Assembly: GCA_944368155.1 (NCBI GenBank)
Contig: CALVWW010000004.1
Coordinates: forward strand, 1 to 64,000
DNA: 64,000 bases
Direction: 5' to 3'
DNA from: an uncultured Clostridia bacterium
Lineage (GTDB): Bacteria; Bacillota; Clostridia; Christensenellales; Borkfalkiaceae
In this document: in pieces, positions 1 to 9,039 of the stretch
How positions within the stretch are numbered: position 1 is the stretch's first letter
Layout of the letters: each line of letters opens with the position of its first letter
Position numbers and translations under genes: made by a program
The notes under the pieces: model-generated
What the model was told of the DNA's origin: nothing
The model's database searches: none
Seen by the model: only the letters and a program-made list of their open reading frames with translations

Positions 1-810
1 GTGACCTCTATTGGTGAACAGGCATTCGCTTATTGTACTTCGCTTACAAGCGTGACTATTGGTAATGGCGTGACCTCCATTGGCGATAGTGCATTACATT
101 ATTGCACTGCGCTTACCCAAATTACTGTTGCCGAAAGCAATTCAAATTATTGCAGTAAAGACGGCGTACTTTTCAGTAAAGATGAGCAAATACTTATACG
201 CTATCCAGCCGGAAAGACGGCATCTGCTTACATCATACCTAACAGCGTGATCGCTATTGGCGATGGAGCATTCACTTTGTGCGCTACACTTACAAGCGTG
301 ACAATACCAAACAGCGTAACCTTGATTGACGACGGTGCATTCAATGGCTGCGCTCTCACAAATGTGACAATACCAAACAGCGTAACCTCTATTGGTTATG
401 CTGCGTTCTGTGGTTGCAGCTCGCTTAAAAGTGTCACTATAGGCAATGGTGTAACCTCTATTAGCGAAATTGCATTCTATGGTTGCACTGCACTTACAAG
501 CGTGACTATTGGAAATAGCGTAAACTCTATTGGGCGGTCTGCATTCAGCGGTTGTTACTCGCTCACAAATATGATTTTACCAAATAGCGTGACCTCTATT
601 AGTGAAGAGGCGTTCGCTAATTGTGCTTCGCTCACAAGCGTGACAATACCAAATAGCGTGACCTTGATTGACGATGGAACATTCTATGGTTGCAAATCGC
701 TTGAAAATGTATATTATACAGGGAGTGAGGCGCAGTGGAACAGCATTAGGATAGACCAAAACAACGACCACCTAAAAAATGCAACTATGAATTATAACTA
801 TGGTGGCTAA
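1..810 (+). CDS. BspA-like leucine-rich repeat protein, 5' end outside window
   Basis: The frame is open from base 1 to a TAA at 808-810, so the N-terminus lies upstream and any signal peptide is not visible. About ten LRR_5 (BspA/TpLRR) repeats of 22-24 residues follow one another with the pattern 'V-T-S-I-G-x-x-A-F-x-x-C-x-x-L'. A non-repeat insert sits at about residues 42-75. The C-terminal block with YYTGSEAQW is typical of the ends of this family. BspA-type proteins are usually secreted surface adhesins. The repeats are also near-identical at DNA level, so copy number could change by recombination. Codon use is more AT-rich than in the housekeeping genes to the right, which hints at separate ancestry. 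The family is sure; the function is not. Confidence 0.9.
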   Translation: MTSIGEQAFAYCTSLTSVTIGNGVTSIGDSALHYCTALTQITVAESNSNYCSKDGVLFSKDEQILIRYPAGKTASAYIIPNSVIAIGDGAFTLCATLTSVTIPNSVTLIDDGAFNGCALTNVTIPNSVTSIGYAAFCGCSSLKSVTIGNGVTSISEIAFYGCTALTSVTIGNSVNSIGRSAFSGCYSLTNMILPNSVTSISEEAFANCASLTSVTIPNSVTLIDDGTFYGCKSLENVYYTGSEAQWNSIRIDQNNDHLKNATMNYNYGG

Positions 811-830
811 ATTTTAAATTAGAACCAAAC

Positions 831-868
831 AAAGCGCACCCAATTTTAATTGGGTGCGCTTTGTTTTT
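831..868 (+). terminator. Rho-independent terminator after the LRR gene
   Basis: A near-perfect hairpin (AAAGCGCACCCAATT against AATTGGGTGCGCTTT) is followed by TTGTTTTT, 20 bases after the stop codon. Confidence 0.9.
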
Positions 869-880
869 ATGCCGCAAAAT

Positions 881-1030
881 AGCCTCCGCTTGCATAGGGG
901 AGGTGGTATAACCGAGCGCAACGAGGTTAAGTCAGAAGGGTAGATTATAATGCGGTGGAAAAGCGTAAACCCTTCAGTCACAGTCTCGCAAGCTCGCCTG
1001 CGCCAGCTTCCCTTAAAAAGTGGAGCCTAC
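881..1030. repeat. R1 palindromic (MITE-like) intergenic repeat
   Basis: The two ends are imperfect inverted copies about 60 bases long. The left arm starts AGCCTCCGCTTG and ends GTCAGAAGGGT; the right arm starts ACCCTTCAGTCAC and ends TGGAGCCT. The centre is short and AT-rich. No coding content is convincing. Related palindromic repeats beginning AGCCTCCC are common in clostridial genomes. Half copies or relatives occur here at 11515-11575, 15598-15645 and perhaps 26809-26855. Confidence 0.7.
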
Positions 1031-1060
1031 ATATGGTACTTCACCGCAGCTATGCCAATA

Positions 1061-1190
1061 ATAACTTTGGAGAAGCAAGCAAGACAAGGCGCGCGCGGAA
1101 GGCGCGAAGGAGTTTACAGAGACGTAAATGACTGAGTGCACCCGTAAGCGCAACACAGTATTGCGCCGCTTATACAAAGTTTGGCGGAGT
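1061..1190. repeat. R2 dispersed repeat, copy 1
   Basis: About 130 bases, directly beside R1. It shares an ordered set of blocks with copies at 4695-4815, 11655-11787 and 15575-15735: a GCAAGC/GCGAGC start, 'GAAGGAGTTTAC', six variable bases, 'GTAAATGACT', then 'GTAAGCG..ACA.AGTATTGC'. The short stem TTTAC/GTAAA of this copy is CTTAC/GTAAG in copies 2 and 3, a compensatory change. Together R1 and R2 fill the 395-base gap between the LRR gene and the aldolase gene. Confidence 0.75.
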
Positions 1191-1205
1191 AAATAAGGCG
1201 TTGAA

Positions 1206-2177
1206 CTAGTCAACGCCCATTATTTCCTGTATAAACTGCTCATAGTCCTCGCGGTGAGCCTTTATAAAATCTATCGCCGCATAGGGATGAACGTTGTATA
1301 TGCCCGTGAGAAGATACGCCGTATCGTACCCCCACTTTACTTCCTTGGAAAGGGGGTTCATGTACTCGCGTATGAACTTTAAAACCGGCTCCATTTTATA
1401 CTTGGGATTCTTTAAAAAGCCCAAGAGCGCCTCGGTGTAGGCGTTGCCCGCGCCGCGTCCCATGCCGCACACCGTGCCGTCGAGGTAGTTTACGCCCTTG
1501 GCGCACGCCTCAATCGTATTCGCAAACGCTAACTGCTGGTTATTATGCGCGTGTATGCCCACCTGCTTGCCGTATTTTGCGGCAATCTCTAAATATGTAT
1601 CGCAGATGGGGCGAATCTGCTCGGGATAGAGCGCGCCGTAGCTATCCACTATCACCATTATTTCAGCGGGCGACTGCGCGATTATCTCAAGCGCCTGCCT
1701 TAAGCTGCTCTCCTGCACCTTTGATATTGCCATAACGTTGCAGCTCGTTCTGTAGCCCATTTTGGCGCAGTACTCTATCATTTCAATGGCCGTGGGCACC
1801 TGGTGAACGTAGGTCGCCACGCGGTACATATCTATAACCGATTCCTTTTTGGGGATGACCTCTTCCTTTAAATCGACCCTGCCGACGTCGGACATTACGC
1901 TTATAAGCATATCGGTCTTATTTTCGCCGACTATCGCGCGGATATCCTTTTCGTCGCAGAACTTCCACTTGCCGAACTTGGAGGTATCGAACATCTTTTT
2001 CGACACCTTGTAGCCGAATTCCATTATATCCACGCCCGCGGCGGCGTTGGCTTCATACAGCGCCTTTACAAAATCGTCTTTGAAGTAGAAAGAATTGACT
2101 ATGCCGCCGTCGCGCAGAGTTGCGTCGAGTATTTTTACTCCCTTGCGGAATGATTGAAGATTGCCTACGTTTTCCAT
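1206..2177 (-). CDS. DRE-TIM (HMGL-like) aldolase family protein
   Basis: A 323-residue TIM-barrel protein related to 4-hydroxy-2-oxovalerate aldolases, homocitrate synthases and HMG-CoA lyases. It has the signature LDATLRDGG near residues 17-25 (the 'D-x-x-LRDG' metal and proton-transfer motif), the metal-binding HAHNN near residue 195 and a glycine-rich DGTVCGMGRGAGN loop near residue 220. The start at 2177 is chosen because GAGGAGAG lies about 10 bases upstream; a longer frame to 2222 lacks a site. The substrate cannot be told from sequence. No pathway partner lies beside it: one side is repeats, the other the end of recG. Family certain, reaction unknown. Confidence 0.85.
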   Translation of the reverse strand: MENVGNLQSFRKGVKILDATLRDGGIVNSFYFKDDFVKALYEANAAAGVDIMEFGYKVSKKMFDTSKFGKWKFCDEKDIRAIVGENKTDMLISVMSDVGRVDLKEEVIPKKESVIDMYRVATYVHQVPTAIEMIEYCAKMGYRTSCNVMAISKVQESSLRQALEIIAQSPAEIMVIVDSYGALYPEQIRPICDTYLEIAAKYGKQVGIHAHNNQQLAFANTIEACAKGVNYLDGTVCGMGRGAGNAYTEALLGFLKNPKYKMEPVLKFIREYMNPLSKEVKWGYDTAYLLTGIYNVHPYAAIDFIKAHREDYEQFIQEIMGVD

Positions 2178-2299
2178 GGTATGTACTCTCCTCACGAAAT
2201 TGTCGCGCGGACCGCGCAACAATGAAATTCTGAAAAAATTATTGCTTATTATAGCATGGGCTGCATGAGCTTGTCAATTACTCTATTGCAATAAAGCAA

Positions 2300-2330
2300 G
2301 GCGGCGGGCGCAAAATTGCGCCCGCCGCCT
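2300..2330 (-). terminator. GC-rich hairpin terminator after recG
   Basis: GGCGGCGGGCGCAA pairs with TTGCGCCCGCCGCC. Reading on the minus strand, TTGCTTTATT follows. It lies 25 bases after the recG stop. Confidence 0.75.
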
Positions 2331-2353
2331 ATGATTATATTTTCGTGAATATG

Positions 2354-4360
2354 TCAGTTCAAGACGACGTTTTCGAGCGATTTATATTTTTCAAACGCGG
2401 CCCGACGCAGAGCGGAAATTTCGAAGCCGCCCGAAAAGGCCTCGTCGGAAATAGCTTTGGCGGTGAATATTGCGCTTGCAGGAAATTTTAAATTTTTTAT
2501 TTCCGAAAGCACGCGGCCGCTCTGGCGCGTGCCCATAAAGTCGCCGCCGCCGCGCAGTTCCAAGTCGGCTTCGGCAATTTTAAAGCCGTCGGAATTATTT
2601 TTTATTACCGAAAGCCGCTCGCGCGCCTGGGGAGTATCCGAACCCATGAGCAAAAAGCAATAGCTCTTTTCGGCGCCCCTGCCAACCCTGCCGCGCAGCT
2701 GGTGCAGCTGCGACAGACCGAAGCGGTCGGCATTGTATATCACCATTACGGTGGCGTTCGGCACGTCCACTCCCACTTCAATAACCGTGGTGGAAACAAG
2801 GCAGTCGTATTTATGGTCTTTAAAGGCCTGCATTACGGCGTTTTTGTCCTTTTCTTTCATCTTGCCGTGCAAAAGCGCTATGCGCACGCCGCGCATTTTG
2901 CTTTTAAGCTCCTCAAAAAGTTCGGTGACCGACATAACGGTGCCTTCGTCGTCGCCATCTATTTTCGGACACACAAAATACGCCTGCCTGCCGAGCTTTG
3001 CCTGCCGTGCGATATATTTAAGCATATCCTCGTACTTGCCGGCGGGAATTATCGAGGTGGAAATTTCCTGCCGTGCGGCAGGTTTATCCTTTATGGTGGT
3101 TATGTCCAAATCGCCGTAAAATATTAGCGAAAGCGTGCGCGGTATGGGTGTTGCCGACATAATTAAAACGTCGCACCCCGCGCCCTTGTCGGCAAGCGAC
3201 GCGCGCTGGGCCACGCCGAAGCGCTGCTGTTCGTCGCACACCACAAAGGCAAGATTTTTAAACTCAACGTCCCCCTGAATGAGGGCGTGCGTGCCGCAGA
3301 TAATATCCGTTTCGCCGTTTTTTAATGATAATTTGACCGCGCGCTTTTCTGCGGCGGCGGTAGAGCCGACCAAGAGAGCGCACCGCCTTTCGGGAAAGTA
3401 CTTTTGAATGAGCGCAAAGTTCTGGCTGGCAAGCACTTCGGTGGGGGCGAGCATTGCAGCCTGATAGCCCGACTGCACGGCCATGTACATACCCGCAAGG
3501 GCAACCGCCGTTTTGCCGCTGCCCACGTCGCCCTGAAGCAGCCTGTTCATCTGCGAAGGTGAATGAACGTTTTCAAAGATATCGCGCACAGCGGCGCGCT
3601 GGCCGGCTGTGAATGAAAAGGGAAAGCGAGACATAAACTCTGCCACGTCGCTCTCAGTCACAGAATAGTTATTGAGGCGAACGCCGTTGCCGTAGCCCTT
3701 TATCACGCGGAATGCGGAAATGAGCAGAAAATATTCTTCGAGCGCTATGCGCGCCGAGGCCTTTTTTATGTCCTCCTGCGAGGCGGGCGCGTGTATGCGC
3801 CTGTAACTTTCGGTGAGGGGTATGACCTCGTACTTTTTGCGCAGGGGCGCGGGAATCAAAGTTGAGGGCAATACCTTTGTAAGCGCCTGCCTTACCGCGT
3901 CGCGCACCACCTTTTGCGTGAGCGAGCCGGCGAGCGGGTAGACGGGAATAATCCCCTTTAAGTTTTTGTTACTTTCCTCCGGTTCGAACGAAGGGTTGAC
4001 CATTGAAACGCTCATGCCGAATCTGTTCTGAACACGCCCGTAAAAGAGATATCTGCCCGGTTTGAGCTTTTGCAGTACGTAAGGCTGATTGAACCATACA
4101 GCGGTAAAAATGCAACCCTCCTGCTGGCAGAGCGCCCTAACGTACTGTTTGCGCGAATAGCGGTTGATTTCGGCATTTAGCACCTCGCACGAAATCAAAA
4201 TCTGCGAATTGTGCTCCGCCCCGGTGATGAGCGAGACGTGAGTCAAATCGAGATAGTCGCGCGGGTACAGCCGCACGAGGTCCTCGCAGGAGAACACGCC
4301 CAGCTTGTTAAAATCTTTTTCACGCTTTTCAGAGATATATTTAAGCTCGGTAAGTTTCAT
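2354..4360 (-). CDS. recG: ATP-dependent DNA helicase RecG
   Basis: A 668-residue protein, the usual RecG length. It remodels stalled replication forks and Holliday junctions. An N-terminal wedge/OB region (about 1-240) precedes the superfamily 2 motor, with Walker A GDVGSGKT at residues 277-284, a DEQQRFG box, SATPIPRTL and, in the second motor half, HQLRGRVGRG. The ATG at 4360 is preferred because AAGGGGGG precedes it. The frame stays open back to 4783, but that stretch reads through repeat sequence and has no RecG homology. It lies downstream of fakA and asp23 as in many Firmicutes, but here separated from fakA by a 470-base gap filled with R2 and R3. Confidence 0.97.
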   Translation of the reverse strand: MKLTELKYISEKREKDFNKLGVFSCEDLVRLYPRDYLDLTHVSLITGAEHNSQILISCEVLNAEINRYSRKQYVRALCQQEGCIFTAVWFNQPYVLQKLKPGRYLFYGRVQNRFGMSVSMVNPSFEPEESNKNLKGIIPVYPLAGSLTQKVVRDAVRQALTKVLPSTLIPAPLRKKYEVIPLTESYRRIHAPASQEDIKKASARIALEEYFLLISAFRVIKGYGNGVRLNNYSVTESDVAEFMSRFPFSFTAGQRAAVRDIFENVHSPSQMNRLLQGDVGSGKTAVALAGMYMAVQSGYQAAMLAPTEVLASQNFALIQKYFPERRCALLVGSTAAAEKRAVKLSLKNGETDIICGTHALIQGDVEFKNLAFVVCDEQQRFGVAQRASLADKGAGCDVLIMSATPIPRTLSLIFYGDLDITTIKDKPAARQEISTSIIPAGKYEDMLKYIARQAKLGRQAYFVCPKIDGDDEGTVMSVTELFEELKSKMRGVRIALLHGKMKEKDKNAVMQAFKDHKYDCLVSTTVIEVGVDVPNATVMVIYNADRFGLSQLHQLRGRVGRGAEKSYCFLLMGSDTPQARERLSVIKNNSDGFKIAEADLELRGGGDFMGTRQSGRVLSEIKNLKFPASAIFTAKAISDEAFSGGFEISALRRAAFEKYKSLENVVLN

Positions 4361-4444
4361 CGCCCCCCCTTGACAGAGTACCTTATGCACCCCGCCGGCA
4401 TATAACAACGGGGAAAGACAACGCCTTTCCCCTGTGTAAAAGTA

Positions 4445-4625
4445 TTCACAAAAATTTAGCTCTGGCCGAGAGCTAAATTTTTCGTGATTTATGGGGAGCC
4501 AGCTCCCCCTTGCCCCGATTTTTAACAGCCCACAATTATATAATCGGGGCAATTCCCCCTTTGGTGAGCCTGCTGCCGCAGCAAATTGGGTCTTTCTGCG
4601 CAGGGAAACCCTGCTTAAAACATAA
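4445..4625. repeat. R3 structured repeat, copy 1 (candidate ncRNA)
   Basis: A chain of hairpins read on the plus strand: an A/T-rich stem at 4447-4486 with a GGCC loop; GGGGAGC/GCTCCCC at 4493-4508; TTGCCCCGATT (4510-4520) against AATCGGGGCAA (4542-4552) enclosing GCCCACAATTATAT; TGCTG/CAGCA; and GCAGGG-AAA-CCCTGC. The copy at 25112-25290 has different bases in the second and third stems but the same pairing, while the loop and the last 56 bases are nearly identical. That is the mark of a structured RNA or a structure-dependent mobile repeat. It sits in the gap between fakA and recG. No promoter or reading frame is convincing, and I do not recognise the family. Confidence 0.75.
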
Positions 4626-4694
4626 GTAATTTTAAAAGTAAGAAATGTCAAAGAGGCCGTGATTGATTGCCCTATCGCCTGCACAGATAACCAT

Positions 4695-4815
4695 CGGAGA
4701 TACGAGCAAGACGCGAAGCCGGCGGAAGTCGTGAAGGAGCTTACTTTGAGGTAAGTGACTAAACGAAGCCGTAACGGCGACAAAGTATTGCGAAGTATTT
4801 GCGAGGGAAAGCGGT
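4695..4815. repeat. R2 dispersed repeat, copy 2
   Basis: Same block order as the copy at 1061-1190. Here the hairpin is CTTAC/GTAAG around TTTGAG, and the GTATTGCGAAG block follows. It begins 18 bases beyond the fakA stop codon at 4834, on the downstream side of that gene. Confidence 0.75.
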
Positions 4816-4833
4816 TAAATTACTATCGTCTTG

Positions 4834-6483
4834 TCATTCAAGCGATACCATGTAGTAGTACACCGGCTGGCCTCCGTAATGGAAGTCTACGTCGCAGTCG
4901 GGGAACTCCTCGGCAACCTTGGCGGCGAGCGCTTCGGCATCCTCTTCCTTTACGCCTTCGCCGTAGTAGAGCGTAATCATCTCATGGTCGTTCGTCTTAA
5001 GGGCCTCTATAAGTTTAATCGTAGTTTCCTCGATAGTAGTGCCCTGGGCAAGTATCTTTTTGTTGTCTAGGCCGATGATATCGCCCTCCTTGAGCCTGAA
5101 GCCGTTCATCGTGGTGTTGCGCACCGCATAGGTGACAAGCCCCGAGGTGACGTTATCGATTGCGTGCGTCATGTTCGTCTTGTTGACGGGTACGGTGGCT
5201 TCGGGGTTGAACGCGAGCGCGGCTGCAAAGCCCTGCGGTACGTTCTTTGTGGGTATTACGTGTATAGTGCGGTTTGTGACAAGGTCCTTTGCCTGTTCAG
5301 CCGCAAGAATAATATTTGAGTTGTTGGGGAAGACGAACACGTTGGAGGCGTTTATCTTCTGCACCGCGCTGGCGATGTCCTGCGCGGAGGGATTCATTGT
5401 CTGGCCGCCCTCTATTACTCTGTCGCACATGAGGTCTTTGAATATCTCGGCAAGGCCCTCGCCCGAACATATTGCGAGCATGCCCATCTCCTTCTTCTCC
5501 GCCTCGAGTTTGGCCTTTAACTGCCTGTTTTCCTCAAGCATGTTCTCTATCTTGATTCTGTCGAGCTCGCCGAGTTCGAGCGCGTATGAGAGCGCAATGC
5601 CGGGAATGTTTGTGTGCACGTGCACCTTGACAAGCTCTAAATCGCCTATGCAGATTACGCTGTCGCCTATCTGCATGAGTTTTTCCTTGAGCCTGTCGAT
5701 ATCGGCAAGGGTGGTCATGGGTTTTAAGTGAATGATGAAATACTCCGTGCAGTAGCCGAACTCTATCTCGCCGAGGTCAAGGTTGATGATATCGGAATTG
5801 TCGCCGAACTCAGCCTCTTTCTTGGGCTGTTGCGCGTCGGTGGGGATATCGTCCGTGCCGATATCTTCACCGGAAACTGCGGCCAGAAAGCCGCGCATAA
5901 TGGTCATAAGACCTACGCCGCCGCTGTCGACAACGCCCGCCTTTTTTAACACGGGCAGAAGTTCGGGGGTGTGGGCGAGAGCCTCGTCGCCGACGGCGAT
6001 GAGAGCTGTGAAGAAATCGACGAAATCTTTATTCTTGCCTGCGAGCTTGGGCGCCGCTTCGCTCATCAGCCTTACGACGGTGAGTATGGTGCCCTCCTTG
6101 GGCTTGGATACAGCGTTATAGGCCACTTTGGTGCCCGCCTCAAGCGCCTTTGCAAACGTCTTTGTATCAAAGCCCTGCTGGCACTCGCGCACGACCGAAC
6201 AGATGCCGCGGAATATCTGGCTGGTTATAACGCCCGAATTGCCGCGCGCGCCGCGAAGAGCGCCCTTGGATACGGCGTCGCATATCTCCTGAAAATGATT
6301 GGAGGTGCAGGCGTTCATCTCCGCGATGGCCGACTGCATTGTAAGCGACATGTTGGTACCCGTGTCGCCATCGGGCACGGGGAAAACGTTCAGGGCGTCG
6401 ACTTTTGCCCTGTTTATTTCAAGCATTCTGGCACCGCTCGTTACCATTTTGCGGAAATCGGTGCAGTTAATGATTTTTTGCAT
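4834..6483 (-). CDS. fakA: DAK/DhaL-domain fatty acid kinase (FakA/YloV)
   Basis: 549 residues, typical of FakA, the kinase that phosphorylates exogenous fatty acids held by a FakB (DegV) partner before membrane lipid synthesis. The N-terminal DhaL domain (about 1-200) has PVPDGDTGTNM at residues 35-45, the Mg-ATP site, followed by GARGNSG; the rest matches the YloV linker and DegV-like C-terminal part. ATG at 6483 follows GAGGAGC. It lies 61 bases after asp23 in the same direction, the conserved Firmicutes pairing. A DegV protein that could serve as FakB is at 34949-35839, unlinked. Confidence 0.95.
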   Translation of the reverse strand: MQKIINCTDFRKMVTSGARMLEINRAKVDALNVFPVPDGDTGTNMSLTMQSAIAEMNACTSNHFQEICDAVSKGALRGARGNSGVITSQIFRGICSVVRECQQGFDTKTFAKALEAGTKVAYNAVSKPKEGTILTVVRLMSEAAPKLAGKNKDFVDFFTALIAVGDEALAHTPELLPVLKKAGVVDSGGVGLMTIMRGFLAAVSGEDIGTDDIPTDAQQPKKEAEFGDNSDIINLDLGEIEFGYCTEYFIIHLKPMTTLADIDRLKEKLMQIGDSVICIGDLELVKVHVHTNIPGIALSYALELGELDRIKIENMLEENRQLKAKLEAEKKEMGMLAICSGEGLAEIFKDLMCDRVIEGGQTMNPSAQDIASAVQKINASNVFVFPNNSNIILAAEQAKDLVTNRTIHVIPTKNVPQGFAAALAFNPEATVPVNKTNMTHAIDNVTSGLVTYAVRNTTMNGFRLKEGDIIGLDNKKILAQGTTIEETTIKLIEALKTNDHEMITLYYGEGVKEEDAEALAAKVAEEFPDCDVDFHYGGQPVYYYMVSLE

Positions 6484-6544
6484 ATAGCTCCTCAGACTTT
6501 AAAAAGACGCGCCCGTGCATACTGCGGGCGCGCGAAAGGGGAGG

Positions 6545-6898
6545 TCAGAGTTTGACCCCCATGATATTTACGTTCACCGTATCGACTATCATGCCCGAAA
6601 AGCGCTCTACTTTGTACTTTACTCCCTCTTTGAGCGACTCTGCCACGGCGTTTATCGAAACGCCGTACTTTACGATGACGTACACGTCTATATAAATTCT
6701 GTCTCCGTTTGTTACGACCCTGATACCTTTGCCGCTGTTGGTCTGCTTTTTGAACAGTTCCAAAATAGAGTCCTGAATGCGGCGCGACACAAGCTCCACA
6801 ATGCCGTAGCACTCGAGTGCGGCGAATGCCGCAACCTTGGCGAGAACCTGGTCCGATATCGAAATTTTGCCGTAAACGTTACTTGTGTTGACTGACAT
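6545..6898 (-). CDS. Asp23/Gls24 family envelope stress protein (YloU-type)
   Basis: 117 residues with the Asp23 fold: the 'GKISISDQVLAKVAAFAALECYGIVE' type N-terminus and the DVYVIVKYGVSINAVAESL stretch. Members form membrane-associated assemblies linked to cell envelope homeostasis. It lies first in the asp23-fakA unit, divergent from rpmB, as in Bacillus. An AGGAGAAG ribosome site precedes the ATG. Confidence 0.93.
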   Translation of the reverse strand: MSVNTSNVYGKISISDQVLAKVAAFAALECYGIVELVSRRIQDSILELFKKQTNSGKGIRVVTNGDRIYIDVYVIVKYGVSINAVAESLKEGVKYKVERFSGMIVDTVNVNIMGVKL

Positions 6899-6919
6899 AA
6901 CTTCTCCTGTCCCTGTTAT

Positions 6920-6946
6920 TTTATACTATTTGCACGCGTTTTGCAA
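6920..6946 (-). promoter_or_regulatory. Possible promoter of asp23-fakA
   Basis: On the minus strand TTGCAA (6946-6941) is followed after 15 bases by TATAAA (6925-6920). The spacer is shorter than the ideal 17, so this is tentative. Confidence 0.4.
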
Positions 6947-7039
6947 GTCTTTCCCTCAAAATTATTGCACATTTTAAGCCGTGAACTGACTAAATTTTTA
7001 AAATCGGTCAAAAAAAATTGCAAAAGCAGGTGATTTTGG

Positions 7040-7068
7040 TTGATTTTTTTTTAAACGGGTGCTATATT
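7040..7068 (+). promoter_or_regulatory. Sigma-A promoter of rpmB
   Basis: TTGATT (7040-7045), a 17-base spacer, then TATATT (7063-7068). It lies about 75 bases upstream of the rpmB start in an A/T-rich stretch. Confidence 0.75.
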
Positions 7069-7143
7069 AATATAGCCGTTTTTGAAAAGCGGCTTTTATT
7101 TACACGCAATTTTTAAAATTTCCACCACGGAGGTGTTTAGATT

Positions 7144-7329
7144 ATGTCGAGAGTTTGCAGCGTATGCGGTAAGGGACAGACGTCCGGCAACAACGTGAGC
7201 CACTCCAAGAGAAGGACGAGGAGAACTTTTAAGGCAAACGTTCAGAAAGTCAGCTATATCGACGCAAAGGGCAACGCCGTAACAGGTTACGTGTGCACCA
7301 GGTGCATGAAGACCGTTGAAAGAGCGTAA
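7144..7329 (+). CDS. rpmB: 50S ribosomal protein L28
   Basis: 61 residues, a full-length L28 of the zinc-binding type. CSVCGKG near the start and CTRCMK near the end give two Cys pairs that would bind one zinc. The middle is rich in basic residues (HSKRRTRRTF). A GGAGGTG site precedes the ATG. It is transcribed away from asp23, as in other Firmicutes, and is followed by its own terminator. Confidence 0.98.
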   Translation: MSRVCSVCGKGQTSGNNVSHSKRRTRRTFKANVQKVSYIDAKGNAVTGYVCTRCMKTVERA

Positions 7330-7362
7330 GGGCTTTGCAACTTTAAATTATGCAGCTTGTTG

Positions 7363-7391
7363 AGTCGGGCGGCGTCTGCCGCCCGACTTTT
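7363..7391 (+). terminator. rpmB terminator
   Basis: AGTCGGGCGGC and GCCGCCCGACT form an 11-pair hairpin with a GTCT loop, followed by TTTTT. Confidence 0.95.
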
Positions 7392-7648
7392 TGCGCTACG
7401 CGCCTGTTTTTGAAAAACTGCACGGCGGCAAACTTTTTTCGGCCATATAAAGGCGGTACCGTATATGTTTTAAGCAAACGCATGCCGTTAATTCAGCCGT
7501 ACGGCTGTTTAAATTTGCAAATATAACTTTTCTGTATTTTTAATTAATTATTTGTTCCCAACAAAAAATAAAGGCGTTTTTATTCAGATATACAGGCACA
7601 AATACAGCAAAATACAGTCAATTTTTGATAAATCCGCAATAAAATACA

Positions 7649-7685
7649 GCGGCGCGGGCTGCACTTTAAGTGCAACCCGCGCCGC
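7649..7685 (-). terminator. Terminator of the LRR lipoprotein gene
   Basis: GCGGCGCGGG and CCCGCGCCGC enclose a second palindrome (TGCACTT/AAGTGCA). It lies 31 bases after the stop of the minus-strand gene at 7717. The rest of the gap 7392-7716 is A/T-rich and I see no gene in it. Confidence 0.75.
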
Positions 7686-7716
7686 TTATAATTTGAAAAT
7701 ATATATTTACAAAATT

Positions 7717-8892
7717 TTACACTGCAACAAAATACCAGTATGCCGTGAGAAGTTCGCCCTTCACCCATTCAGCCGCCTGCCCGGAATCGGCAAGAGCATA
7801 CGAAGGAATTCTGCCCTTTGCATCGGGGTCGCCTTCCGACTCATCATTGAGATAAAAATTAAAGAGATAATCTTCGGCCTCTTCAGAACCGGGGGCGACG
7901 CTCTCATCCTCTTCGGTTTCGGGGTCGTCTTCGGCGAGGCTCTCGGTATAGAGCCATGCACCCTTGCCCGCAGGCATAACAACCGAAGTCACCGCCGCGC
8001 CTTCAAACACATTTGAACCCATATATTCAAGCGAGGAAGGGAGAGCAATCTCCGTAAGCGAGGTGCAATAGGAAAAAGCTCCTTCCTCTATGAAAGTTAC
8101 TGTTGAAGGAATTTCAATGCTCCCGAGCGCCGTGCACCCGGTGAATGCCGCATAGTCGATATAAGTTATGTCACCCTCGAAAACAACCTGCGTAATGCCG
8201 CTGCACGCGGAAAAAATCATAAACTCGACAGTCGTTACACCCTCGGGTATTACCACGACGCCCTCAAGCGATTCACAATCGTAGAACGCCTGATTCTCTA
8301 TGGCGGTGAGAGTGGACGGAAGATTTACATTCGACTCTCCGTCGGCGTTGATTTCGGAAAGTGCGCTGCATCCGTAAAAATCGCGGCTGCTTATTTTGGT
8401 CACTCCTTCCGGGATGGTTATGCTGGTCAGCGATTCGCAGAGCGAGAACGTGCTGTAAGTAGTCTGGATAGTAGAGGGCAGCTCAACAGTCGTAAGCGCA
8501 CGGTTAAATGCAAAAGCGGCGCCGCCGATTGTGCTTACCCCTTCCTCTATAACGAGCGAATGCAGATAGCGCGACTGAATAAATGCCTGTTCGCCTACTC
8601 CGCGCACTTCCACGCCGTTTACCTCGGCGGGAATGACGACGTCTACAGGCCTGCCGCTGTAACCTGTAACCATGTAATACGAACCGGCAGGCGCCTCTTC
8701 AAGCTCATCTTCAGAGGGCTGGCCCTCCACCTCTTCGTTGGGATTTTCAGAGAGTTTGTCCGTGCCGATGACTTCATCCGTTGAGGAATAGAGCGTATAT
8801 TCTATATAGGTCTCCTGGGAACAGCCGGCAAGAGCGGGCACGCAGGAGAACATTGCGGCGGCAGCTACGACCGCTAAAAATTTTATCTTCAT
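7717..8892 (-). CDS. LRR (BspA-like) lipoprotein
   Basis: 391 residues. A lipoprotein signal peptide ends in lipobox LAGC (Cys near residue 23), so the protein should be lipid-anchored on the outer face of the membrane. A short acidic linker leads into about ten LRR_5 repeats of the 'L-x-x-I-x-I-P-x-G-V-T-x-I' kind (about residues 85-325). The C-terminus is acidic (EDDPETEEDE) and then unlike known domains. No good Shine-Dalgarno precedes the ATG at 8892. Likely a surface-binding protein; ligand unknown. Confidence 0.88.
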   Translation of the reverse strand: MKIKFLAVVAAAAMFSCVPALAGCSQETYIEYTLYSSTDEVIGTDKLSENPNEEVEGQPSEDELEEAPAGSYYMVTGYSGRPVDVVIPAEVNGVEVRGVGEQAFIQSRYLHSLVIEEGVSTIGGAAFAFNRALTTVELPSTIQTTYSTFSLCESLTSITIPEGVTKISSRDFYGCSALSEINADGESNVNLPSTLTAIENQAFYDCESLEGVVVIPEGVTTVEFMIFSACSGITQVVFEGDITYIDYAAFTGCTALGSIEIPSTVTFIEEGAFSYCTSLTEIALPSSLEYMGSNVFEGAAVTSVVMPAGKGAWLYTESLAEDDPETEEDESVAPGSEEAEDYLFNFYLNDESEGDPDAKGRIPSYALADSGQAAEWVKGELLTAYWYFVAV

Positions 8893-9039
8893 AAGTTACC
8901 GTTCAGGGTGATACCCGAAATTTTTTTACAACATATATATTCTACCATAAGCATGCGCCGCACGCAAGAAAAAGTTGCTGAATATATTGTGAAATAAGCC
9001 CGCACAACGATTTCGCCGCAAATTTTGTGCAGGTTTGCT

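Noticed and set aside
4361-4783. N-terminal extension of RecG by 141 residues
   Set aside because: It reads through R3 and R2 repeat DNA, has no RecG homology, and a ribosome site precedes the ATG at 4360.
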